Part shown: positions 38,167 through 46,365 of the stretch, piece by piece | Position numbering within the stretch: the first letter of the stretch is position 1 | Layout of the letters: the number at the start of each line of letters is the position of its first letter | Assembly: GCA_963778525.1 (NCBI GenBank) | Contig: CAVZUJ010000004.1 | Span: 186,001-250,000 of the forward strand | Reading direction: 5' to 3' | Origin: Schlegelella_A sp963778525 | Lineage (GTDB): Bacteria > Pseudomonadota > Gammaproteobacteria > Burkholderiales > Burkholderiaceae_C | DNA length: 64,000 nucleotides | The notes under the pieces: model-generated | The model's input: only the letters and a program-made list of their open reading frames with translations | What the model was told of the DNA's origin: nothing | Databases searched by the model: none | Program-made: the position numbers and the translations under genes

Positions 38167-40068
38167 ATGGGCACGAGCGTCTTTCCACTTCGGTCTGGCG
38201 ACAAATTCGGTCTTCGTGCCTTCCGCGATCGTGAACTAGAGCACGAATTTCGGCAAGTCTTTCGCTCGGCCGGCGTTAGGTTTTTCGAAATTGGCACCGG
38301 CCGTGAGCGGGCTTGGCATACCTCGCCTTCTTTCTGATCTATCTGCATGACCAGGGCAGCATCGCGACGCAGCCGCAGCCGCTACGCTTTGCGGATGATG
38401 GTCGTCTGTCGCGACTGCGCGGCCCTCGTGCCATTCGCGAAGCCCTTCTTTGTTCGTCACTACGAAGTCGATCTGCGTCGTGATCGTGATCGGGATCATC
38501 TGTCACCTCCGTCATCGCCAATCTTAGTCACGTCGACGAGTCCCCGTACTTCGCGATACTGGGGCGTTTATTCGGCCGCCGTTTTCGGTACCATGGTCAT
38601 TTACGGATTCACCCGGCTGTCCGCTCGTCGACCGTCTCCTGGCGAGTTCAATGCCGGTGTCGCGCTCTGGTTCGCCAAAGACTACGGCGCTGATGCGAAG
38701 GTCATGCAGCGCTTGGTCGTTCACCTGGCCTGCATCAACTTCATGTCTTTCTCGCTCTATCGTCTGATCAACCTTCGTGAACGAAAGCTGTTCTTGCGAG
38801 GAAGACGACAGCGCAGCATCGTCGAGCTCAAGCGCGCCCGAGACAAAGCAGAAGAAGCCAGCCGCGCCAAGTCGGCCTTCCTGGCCAACATGAGCCACGA
38901 GATCCGTACGCCGATGAACGGGATCATCGGATCGCTCGCTCTGCTCGACAGGACCGACTCCGAGGAGCGACGTCGAACTCTTGTCGATGTCGCGCGTCAG
39001 GCGGCGGACGGCCTACTCCAGACGCTGAACGAGATCTGGACTACGCAAAGCTCGATGCAAAGGGTGGATCGCTCACTTAGCGCCGATGGACGTACGTCGT
39101 GTGTGCCAAGTGGCGGTCCAGACATTCCAGGCCAATGCGACCGCAAAGGGCATCAGCCTTCGTTTCGACGCCTCACGGCTATCCAACGGATCTTTGGTCT
39201 GGTCTGTGGCAGACGAGGAGAAGCTGCGTCGGGTCGTGATGAACTTGGTCAGCAACGCGATCAAGTTCACGTCGATAGGAGGCGTCACTCTACGCTTGCG
39301 CGGGAAGCGGACTCCGGACGGGGTCAGGCTTGTCCATCCGCATCGCGGATACCGGCATCGGCATACCAGCCGACAAGATTCCGCTCCTGTTCGAGCCGTT
39401 CTTCCAGGTCGAGTCCGGGATGTCGAGAAGCTACGGCGGAACAGGACTTGGCCTTGCAATTTCGCGGCAACTGCCGAGGCGATGGGTGGAAACGTCCGGG
39501 TAAAGAGTGCGATCGCGCGTGGCAGCATCTTCACGTCACGTTGCTGCTTCCTGAGAGCTTTGAGCGCTCGATCAGTTCCAGCGCGATCGCTCAGTCCCTG
39601 GCAAACGTGCTGGGGCTCGCAGGAAAAACCGTACTTCTGGTCGAAGACAACGCGGTGAACGCCTTCATCTCCGCCGCGTCGCTCGAGAGCATGGGCGTGG
39701 CTTCGATTCATGCCGCGACGGCAATGAGGCTGTCGACCTCTATCGGCGAGCGACGTTTCGATGCGGTCCTCATGGACTGCGAGATGCCGGTGATGGACGG
39801 CTTCGCCGCAACCCGGCTGATCCGGGAGTTCGAAGCTAAGCTCCGGGAAGCCGCGAACTCCGATCATCGCCCTAACCGCCAATGCTCTAACGGGGGACCG
39901 GGAGCACTGCCTCCAGCAAGGCATGGACGACTACCTCAGCAAGCCGATCGAACTTCGCCAACTGGCGGTGCTCGTCGCCAAGATGGCTGGGTGGCGACCG
40001 CCTGCGGCGAATGCGCCGAGCAACGCCGACGCGAGCACATGGCGACGCCCGAGGCCCGAGCAGCGTAG
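38167..40068 (+). CDS. membrane-bound hybrid histidine kinase/response regulator, many frame breaks
   Basis: The N-terminus (RAFRDRELEHEFRQVF, then hydrophobic LAYLAFFLIYLHDQGS and VVIVIGI, both in shifted frames, and AVFGTMVIYGF) is a multi-helix membrane sensor. A signalling helix with KRARDKAEEASRAKSAFLAN leads to the H-box MSHEIRTPMNGIIG. The N-box VVMNLVSNAIKFT, G1 IADTGIGIP and G2 YGGTGLGLAISRQL follow, then a receiver domain with VLLVEDNAVN, phosphoacceptor DAVLMDCEMPVMDGF and the Lys in DDYLSKPIELRQL. Breaks are a mixture of doubled codons (Phe TT-T-C near 39758; Ala GC-G-A near 39860) and losses in short runs such as T and G. The exact start and stop are uncertain; the receiver frame stays open to 40150. 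A phosphorelay partner is not linked. Confidence 0.72.
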
Positions 40069-40091
40069 CGCGCGGTCTCGCGCGCCGTCAG

Positions 40092-40504
40092 CTAAAGCAA
40101 CGCATAAGTTGTCGTCGCATGCGCCGCAAGCTTCCCGTCCGGCGTCGTGAAATCCACCTCTCCGTAGCTCAGCGTCTTTCCGAAGCCGCAGCACCCGCGC
40201 CACGACGGCTGCACGTTCGTCGTCTCCTTCGGCACCGGCCGCAGGAAGCTCGTCTGCAACTGCACTGTCGTCATCGGCTTGAACTCGCCGAGCCGGGCGA
40301 TCATCGCCAGCAGCATCGCCGTGTCGGCTGCCGACATGATGGCTTGCCCGCACAAGCACGCCGCCGCCGTGGACGAGGTCCGCGCGTGACCGGCAGGACG
40401 AGCGTGACGCTCTCTTCGTCACCGAGTCGACGCGCAGGCCCAGCCGCTTCACATAGTCGGCGCCGATTCTCGTCGAGGGTCGATTGCAGGTCGGCGGCGG
40501 TCAT
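40092..40504 (-). CDS. PaaI-family hotdog thioesterase, several frame breaks
   Basis: The protein can be assembled as MTAADLQSTLDEN, ADYVKRLGLRVDSV, VTLVLPVTRDLVHGGG, then GQAIMSAADTAMLLAMIARLG, FKPMTTVQLQTSF and GEVDFTTPDGKLAAHATTTYALL. This is the PaaI/YigI type, with HGG-x(n)-AD as the active-site region. Breaks include an Arg codon written CG-C-G near 40385 and a Leu codon CT-T-G near 40364. Acyl-CoA or aryl-CoA thioester hydrolysis is the family role. It lies convergent to the histidine kinase and divergent from the CoA-transferase genes. Confidence 0.72.
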
Positions 40505-40569
40505 GCATCGGCGATTCTAGGCAGCGCGATGCGCGATAGATAATCGATCGCCTCGCCCGAAGGAACCTC

Positions 40570-41344
40570 ATGAACAAGATCTTCCCGAACGCCGCCGCGG
40601 CGCTGACCGGCATCGTCCACGACGGCCAGCTGCTCGCCGTCGGCGGCTTCGGCCTGTGCGGCATTCCCGAGGCGCTGATCGAGGCCTTGCGCGACTCGCG
40701 CGTGCAAGAACCTCACCGTGATCTCGAACAACGCCGGCGTCGACGGCTTCGGCCTCGGCATGCTGCTCGAGACCCGCCAGATCAAGACGCATGATCTCCA
40801 GCTACGTCGGCGAGAACAAGGAGTTCGAACGCCAGTACCTGGCCGGCGAGCTCGAGCTCGAATTCACGCCGCAAGGGCACGCTGGCCGAGAAGCTGCGTG
40901 CCGGCGGCGCGGGCATCCCGGCCTTCTTCACGCGCACCGGTGTCGGCACGCTGGTCGCCGAGGGCAAGGAGACGCGCGAGTTCGACGGCCATACCTACGT
41001 GATGGAGCGCTCGCTCGTGCCCGACATCGCGCTGGTCAAGGCGCAGAAGGCCGACAAGAGCGGCAACCTGCGTGTTCCGGCGTGACGGCGCGCAACTTCA
41101 ATCCGGCGGTGGCGATGGCCGGCAAGATCACGATCGTCGAAGTGGAGGAGATCGTCGAGACCGGTTCGCATCGATCCGGACGCCGTCCACCTGCCCGGCA
41201 TCTACGTGCACCGCATCGTCCTCAACGCCAAGCCCGGAAAAGCGGATCGAGAAGCGCACCGTGCGCGCCGCCGTGCCCGCCGACATCGCCGTGCAGGAGG
41301 CGATCCAGGTGATCGCCAAGGCCGCAGAAAAGGCGGGGGTCTGA
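40570..41344 (+). CDS. 3-oxoacid CoA-transferase subunit A (seven extra bases)
   Basis: Subunit A of a succinyl-CoA:3-ketoacid (or acetoacetate) CoA-transferase, which activates ketone bodies by transfer of CoA. Landmarks: GQLLAVGGFGLCGIPEALIEAL near residue 20, VISNNAGVDGFGLGMLLETRQI, SSYVGENKEFERQYLAGELELE, TPQGTLAEKLRAGGAGIPAF. Seven doubled codons occur at 40704 (Val), 40789 (Thr), 40877 (Gly), 41070 (Leu), 41083 (Arg), 41168 (Ser) and 41235 (Pro). Removing one base at each turns 775 nt into 768 nt and a continuous 255-residue protein. ATG of subunit B follows by one base. This is the densest case in the window. Confidence 0.86.
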
Positions 41345-41345
41345 C

Positions 41346-41986
41346 ATGGCCTGGACCCACGACCAGATGGCCGCCCGCGCCGCCGAAGAGCTGAAGGACG
41401 GCTACTACGTCAACCTCGGCATCGGCTTTCCGACGCTGGTGGCCAACTTCGTCAACCCCGACATCGAAGTCTGGCTGCAGAGCGAGAACGGCATGCTCGG
41501 CATCGGCCCGTTCCCGACCGAGAGCGAGGTCGATGCCGACCTCATCAACGCCGGCAAGCAGACGGTGACCACCATCCCCGGCTCGTCGATCTTCGGCTCG
41601 CACGACTCGCTTCGCGATGATCCGCGGCGGCAAGATCAACCTCTCGATCCTCGGCGCGATGCAGGTCAGCGAAAAGGGCGACCTTGCCAACTGGATGATC
41701 CCCGGCAAGATGGTCAAGGGCATGGGCGGCGCGATGGACCTCGTGGCCGGCGTCGCGCGCGTGATCGTGCTGATGGAGCACGTGGCAAAGAAGAAGGACG
41801 GCATCGATCGACCTGAAGATCCTGCCCGCTTGCACGCTGCCGCTCACGGGCGTGGGCGTGGTCAACCGCATCATCACCGACCTCGCCGTGCTCGACGTGA
41901 CGCCGCGAGGCTTGAAGGTGGTCGACCTGGCCGAAGGCGTGTCGCGCGAAGAGCTGCAGTCCAAGACCGGGGTGCCGCTGCATTGA
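41346..41986 (+). CDS. 3-oxoacid CoA-transferase subunit B (two extra bases)
   Basis: Subunit B carries the catalytic Glu in SENGMLGIGPFP, after GYYVNLGIGFPTLVANFV. The frame breaks at 41610-41611, where the residue after the Ser of DS is written C-T-TC (Leu or Phe; the family has Phe in DSFAMIRGG), and again near 41803-41806 before IDLKILPACTLPLTG. The 641-nt span is two above a multiple of three, giving 212 residues. The C-terminus (DVTPRGLKVVDLAEGVSREEL) is normal. It forms the heteromeric enzyme with subunit A. Confidence 0.87.
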
Positions 41987-42018
41987 GCCGGCTGCGGCGG
42001 CCGGCAGGCGACGCCCGG

Positions 42019-42900
42019 CTAGCGGGCCGCCTGGGCGCGCAGTTCCTTGCGCTTCATGTCGAGGTAGTCCGACTGGTCCATCTCGTGCAACTGTCGGGCA
42101 TAGCGCTCGGTGCTGGCGTACCAGTCGCGGATCCGCTTTTCCGGCTGCTCGGCCGGCGGTAGGGAATAGGCACCGAGATAGGCGTCGATGGCCAGGTAGT
42201 AGCGCATCGTGTTGCGCTCCAGCAAACCGAGCACGCCGCCGAGGAACACCGGCTTGCCGTCCTTGTGGTCGACGATCGAAAAGCCCACCTTGTCGCGCCC
42301 CAGGGTAGCGAGATAGGTCTGCATCGCCATCCGCGCGGTGAAGCCGTAACCGTAGGCGTACGACATGTGGATGACGCTCTTCTTGTCGTCGAGCGCGATC
42401 ACCTCGACCTGGATGCGGTAGTCCTTGGTGCTGAGCGGCCCTTCGTCGGCGCTGAGTTCAATCTGCAGATAGTCGGTAGAGCTCGCGACGAGGCGGTACT
42501 TGAAAGCGAGCGGGTAGGTGTCGTCGACCGGCTGGTCGAACTTGCGTCCCACGCGCAGGTCGATCACCTTGCCCGCCGCGTCGGCCTTGCACTGCTTGAC
42601 GTTGAGATGAAGGATCAGGATGTCGCACCAATGGTCGAGCGATTGCAGCGCCTGCCGGACCGTGGCGAACGGATGATCGACGATCGCGTAGACGTCGCCG
42701 CGCAGGCCGGTGGAGGTCTCCGTCGATTCGAGCACGAGCGGCTGGCCGAACTGGTTGTTGGCGAACTTGTCGCGCAGGCTCGCCTGTTTGGTGCGCAGCG
42801 CCGCTGCGTCCTGGGCGAGCGTGGGCGCGGCGGCGAGCAGGCTGGCGAGAAGCAGGGCGCCGAGCCGAAGGCCGCGCGCGAAAAGAATAGGCAGTCGCAT
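42019..42900 (-). CDS. conserved exported protein of unknown function
   Basis: A 293-residue protein with a clear signal peptide (RLPILFARGLRLGALLLASLLAAAPTLAQ). The mature part begins with a charged helix (LRTKQASLRDKFANNQFGQPL) and then a START-like or lipid-binding-like beta-rich domain (GDVYAIVDHPFATVRQALQS, DHWCDILILHLNVKQC). Two Cys near residues 94 and 103 could pair. The end is acidic and basic without a membrane anchor. I recognise the family only as a conserved proteobacterial exported protein. It lies convergent to the CoA-transferase genes and follows pyrD on the same strand with a 34-bp gap. Confidence 0.8.
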   Translation of the reverse strand: MRLPILFARGLRLGALLLASLLAAAPTLAQDAAALRTKQASLRDKFANNQFGQPLVLESTETSTGLRGDVYAIVDHPFATVRQALQSLDHWCDILILHLNVKQCKADAAGKVIDLRVGRKFDQPVDDTYPLAFKYRLVASSTDYLQIELSADEGPLSTKDYRIQVEVIALDDKKSVIHMSYAYGYGFTARMAMQTYLATLGRDKVGFSIVDHKDGKPVFLGGVLGLLERNTMRYYLAIDAYLGAYSLPPAEQPEKRIRDWYASTERYARQLHEMDQSDYLDMKRKELRAQAAR

Positions 42901-42934
42901 CAGCCCGATCCTCCCACAACACGGATTCCTGTCC

Positions 42935-43985
42935 TCACGCCGCCGCCATTCGCCCTCGAAGGGCACGCGCGGCCTCGGCCACCAGGGCCGGTCCGCGATA
43001 GATGAAGCCGCTATAGATCTGGACGACGTCCGCGCCGGCAGCGCGTTTGGCCAGCGCATCGGCGGCGCTGCCCACGCCACCGACGCCGATGATCGGATAG
43101 CCCGGCCCGAGGGCGGCGCGCAGCCTGGCCACGACGGCGTTCGATGCCGCGAGCAGCGGCGCGCCGGAAAGCCCGCCCGATTCCTGGCCGTGCCGCAAGC
43201 CTGGCGACGGCATCGCGCGCCAGCGTCGTGTTGGTGGCGATCACGCCGTCGATCGCGTGCCTCTGGAGCGTCGCCGCCACCGATTCGATCTGGGCCGGCT
43301 CGAGATCGGGTGCAATCTTCAGAAAGATCGGCACGGCGCGCCGATGCTCTTCGGCCAATTCGGCCCGGCGCTCGCGAATGGCGGCGAGCAGGCCATCGAG
43401 CAAGGCGTCGCTCTGCAGATCACGCAGGTTCTTGGTGTTCGGGCTCGAGATGTTGACGGTGACGTAGTCGGCGTGGGCGTAGACGCCGGCCAGGCAGGCC
43501 AGGTAGTCATCGGCGGCGCGCTCGATGGGCGTGGCCGCGTTCTTGCCGATGTTGAGGCCGAGGATGCCGCCGCCTTCGCGAAATCGGGCCTGCCGCACGT
43601 TGCGCACGAACGCCGCCAGGCCGTCGTTGTTGAAGCCCAGGCGATTGATGAGCGCATTGGCCTCCGGCAGGCGAAACAGGCGCGGCTTCGGATTGCCCGG
43701 CTGCGCCAGCGGCGTCACCGTGCCCACCTCGACACTGCCGAAGCCCATGGCGCCGAAGGCGTCGATGCAGCGCCCGTTCTTGTCGAGCCCGGCAGCCAGG
43801 CCGATGCGGTTCGGGAAGCGCAGTCCGGCCAGGATCACCGGGTCGTCGATGCGCGGCGCCGCGACGAGGCATTCGAGTGGCGTGCGCTGGATGGCGGCGA
43901 GCGCGGCGAGCGTCAACTCGTGCGCGTGCTCGGGATCGAGGCCGAACAGGAAAGGACGCGCCAGCGGATAAGGGACGAAAGGCAT
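42935..43985 (-). CDS. pyrD: dihydroorotate dehydrogenase (quinone), class 2 (one extra base)
   Basis: This membrane-associated enzyme oxidises dihydroorotate to orotate with ubiquinone, the fourth step of pyrimidine synthesis. The N-terminal amphipathic extension (PLARPFLFGLDPEHAHELTL) is typical of class 2. NRIGLAAGLDKNGRCIDAFGAMGFG, NRLGFNNDGL, LGLNIGKNAATP, YVTVNISSPNT, IATNTTLARDAV and IIGVGGVGSAADAL are all present. The break at 43205-43206 is a Val codon written GT-C-G, giving RDAVPGLRHGQESGGLSG. The 1051-nt span is one over a multiple of three, giving 349 residues. Confidence 0.93.
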
Positions 43986-44037
43986 GGGCCGCGCCGATTT
44001 TGGCACCAGCGTTGCATACTCCCGGAGAGGCCCGAAC

Positions 44038-45431
44038 ATGACCGAGCACCGCATCGAAAAGGACACCTTCGGCGAGATCGCCGTTCCCGCAGATCGGCTG
44101 TGGGGCGCGCAGACCGAACGCTCGCTGCATCACTTCGACATCTCGACCGAGAAGATGCCGATCGAGCTGATCCGGGCACTGGCGCTGGTCAAGCGGAGCG
44201 CCGCCATTGTCAATGTCCAGCTCGGCACGCTCGACTCGAAGAAGGCCGACGCCATCGTGGCTGCCGCCGACGAAGTGCTGGCAGGCAAGCACGATGGCGA
44301 ATTCCCGCTCGCGGTCTGGCAAACCGGCTCCGGCACGCAGAGCAACATGAACATGAACGAGGTGCTGGCCAACCGCGCCTCGCAGTTGCTCGGCGGTCCG
44401 GTCGGCGAGGGCCGGCTCGTGCATCCGAACGACGACGTCAATCGCAGCCAGTCGTCGAACGACGTGTTCCCCACGGCGATGAGCGTCGCCGCGGTCGAGG
44501 CGGTCGATGCGCCGGCTCATTCCGCCGGTGGAGGCACTGCGAACGACCTTGCAGCAGAAGGCCGACAGCTTCGCGGAGATCGTCAAGATCGGCCGCACGC
44601 ATCTGCAGGATGCAACGCCGCTGACGCTTGGCCAGGAGATCTCCGGCTGGGTCGCGCAACTCGAGCACGGCCTGGTCCATGTCCTGCGCAGCCTTGCCGC
44701 ATCTGTGCGAGCTCGCGCTCGGCGGCACGGCGGTGGGAACCGGCCTGAACGCGCCTGCGGACTTCGGCGAAAAGGTGGCCGACGAACTGGCCGCCAGAAC
44801 CGGCCTGCCCTTCGTCTCGGCGGCCAACAAGTTCGAAGCGCTGGCGGCACACGATGCCATCGTCCACGCGCACGGCGCATTGAAGACGCTGGCCGTGTCG
44901 TTCACCAAGATCGCCAACGACGTGCGCTGGCTCGCCTCGGGGCCGCGCTCGGGCCTCGGCGAGATCCGCATTCCGGAAAACGAGCCGGGCAGCTCGATCA
45001 TGCCGGGCAAGGTGAACCCGACGCAGTGCGAGGCGCTGACCATGCTCTCGGCGCAAGTGCTCGGCAACGATGTCGCCATCAATGTCGCCGGTGCTTCCGG
45101 CAACTTCGAGCTCAACGTCTTCAAGCCGGTGCTGATCCACAACTTCCTGCAGAGCGCCCGCCTGCTCGGCGACGGTGCCCGCAGCTTCGACGAGCACTGC
45201 GCCCGGGGCATCGAGCCCGACCGCGAGCGCATCGCCGAGCTGGTGCAGCGCTCGCTGATGCTGGTGACGGCGCTCAATCCGCACATCGGCTACGACAAGG
45301 CGGCCAAGATCGCCAAGGAAGCGCATCGCAGCGGCTCGACCTTGCGCGAGGCGGCGGTCGGCTCGGGCTGGCTGACCGGGGAGCAGTTCGATGCCTGGGT
45401 CGTGCCCGAGCAGATGACCGGCCGGCCATGA
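44038..45431 (+). CDS. fumC: class II fumarate hydratase (two extra bases)
   Basis: This iron-independent fumarase interconverts fumarate and malate. Signature segments are TFGEIAVPADRLWGAQTERS, VWQTGSGTQSNMNMNEVLANRA, HPNDDVNRSQSSNDVFPTAM, GRTHLQDATPLTLGQE and the catalytic-loop SSIMPGKVNPTQCE. Breaks at 44511-44512 (Ala GC-G-C) and 44695-44696 (Leu CT-T-G) are resolved by one base each. The 1394-nt span is two over a multiple of three, giving 463 residues, the normal length. Its stop overlaps the rpiA start as ATGA. Confidence 0.94.
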
Positions 45432-46091
45432 CGACGCAAGACGATCTCAAGCGACTCGTCGGCGAAGCCGCGGTGGCGTATGTCGAAGCCGGAAGCATCG
45501 TCGGCGTCGGGACCGGCACCACGGTCAACTGCTTCATCGATGCCCTGGGTCGGATGCCCGGGCATGTCGCGGGCGCGGTATCGAGCAGTGAAGCCAGCAC
45601 CGCGCGGCTGCAGTGCGCTCGGCATCCGGGTGCTCGGCGCGGGCGAGGTCGAGCGGCTGGGCGTCTACATCGACGGTGCCGACGAGATCGACCATGCCGG
45701 TTGCATGATCAAGGGCGGCGGGGGCGCGCTGACGCGAGAAAAGATCGTGGCCGACCTGGCCGATCGGTTTGTCTGCATCGCCGACGAATCGAAGCTCGTG
45801 GACAGGCTCGGCCGCTTCCCGCTGCCGGTGGAAGTGATTCCGATGGCGGTGGCGCAGGTCTCGCGCCGGTTCGTCGCGCGCGGCGGCTCGCCGCGCTTGC
45901 GCGCAGGCGTGGTCACCGACAATGGCGGCGCGATCATCGACGTGCATGGCCTCGTCATCGACGACCCGGGCGCGCTCGAAGCCGAGATCGACCAGTGGGC
46001 CGGCGTCGTCTGCTGCGGTATTTTTGCTCGCCACCGGGCCCGCGTCTGTCTGCTCGGCACGCCGGGCGGCGTGCGGACCCTGAAGTTCTGA
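45428..46091 (+). CDS. rpiA: ribose-5-phosphate isomerase A (one extra base)
   Basis: RpiA interconverts ribose 5-phosphate and ribulose 5-phosphate in the pentose phosphate pathway. The phosphate loop GVGTGTTVNCFIDAL, the catalytic DGADEIDHAGCMIKGGGGAL and LLGTPGGVRTL at the end are characteristic. The frame breaks at 45614-45615, where the residue in RLQ-x-LGIRVL is written T-G-CG (Ser or Ala). The 664-nt span is one over a multiple of three, giving 220 residues. The start overlaps the fumC stop, so the two are likely co-translated. Confidence 0.93.
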
Positions 46092-46170
46092 CAAGTGGTG
46101 ACTGTTCCAGAGGGAAAAGCGCGTAACCTCGGGCCCGCGCGCTTTGTGCAGCACACAGGAAGGACGGCCC

Positions 46171-46365
46171 GTGGCCAAACCCAACTATTCATTTGAGAAA
46201 CGTCAAAGAGAACTAGCCAAGAAGAAGAAGAAGGAAGAAAAGGAAAAGGAAAAGGCCGGCCGCAAACTCGCCGGCGAGCAAGGGAGCGATGCCGCAGCCC
46301 CCGCGGCGGACGACGGCAATCAGGCGCCGGCCGATCCCGTGACGATGGGCCCTTCGGGCTCCTGA
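46171..46365 (+). CDS. small lysine-rich protein
   Basis: A 64-residue protein starting with GTG after AGGAAGGA: AKPNYSFEKRQRELA followed by a run rich in Lys and Glu, then an Ala/Gly/Asp-rich tail. This N-terminal pattern (AKPNY-x-FEKRQRE-x-AKK) recurs in short betaproteobacterial proteins that I know only as hypothetical. It is convergent with mnmC and overlaps its 3' end by 46 bp. The ATG at 46144 is an alternative start without a good ribosome-binding site. A nucleic-acid-binding role would fit the charge but is unproved. Confidence 0.75.
   Translation: MAKPNYSFEKRQRELAKKKKKEEKEKEKAGRKLAGEQGSDAAAPAADDGNQAPADPVTMGPSGS

Noticed and set aside
38524..39700. All kinase-gene breaks as doubled alleles
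   Set aside because: Some breaks there are losses in short T or G runs (near 39034, 39086, 39470, 39538), so a second error type or true decay contributes in that region.
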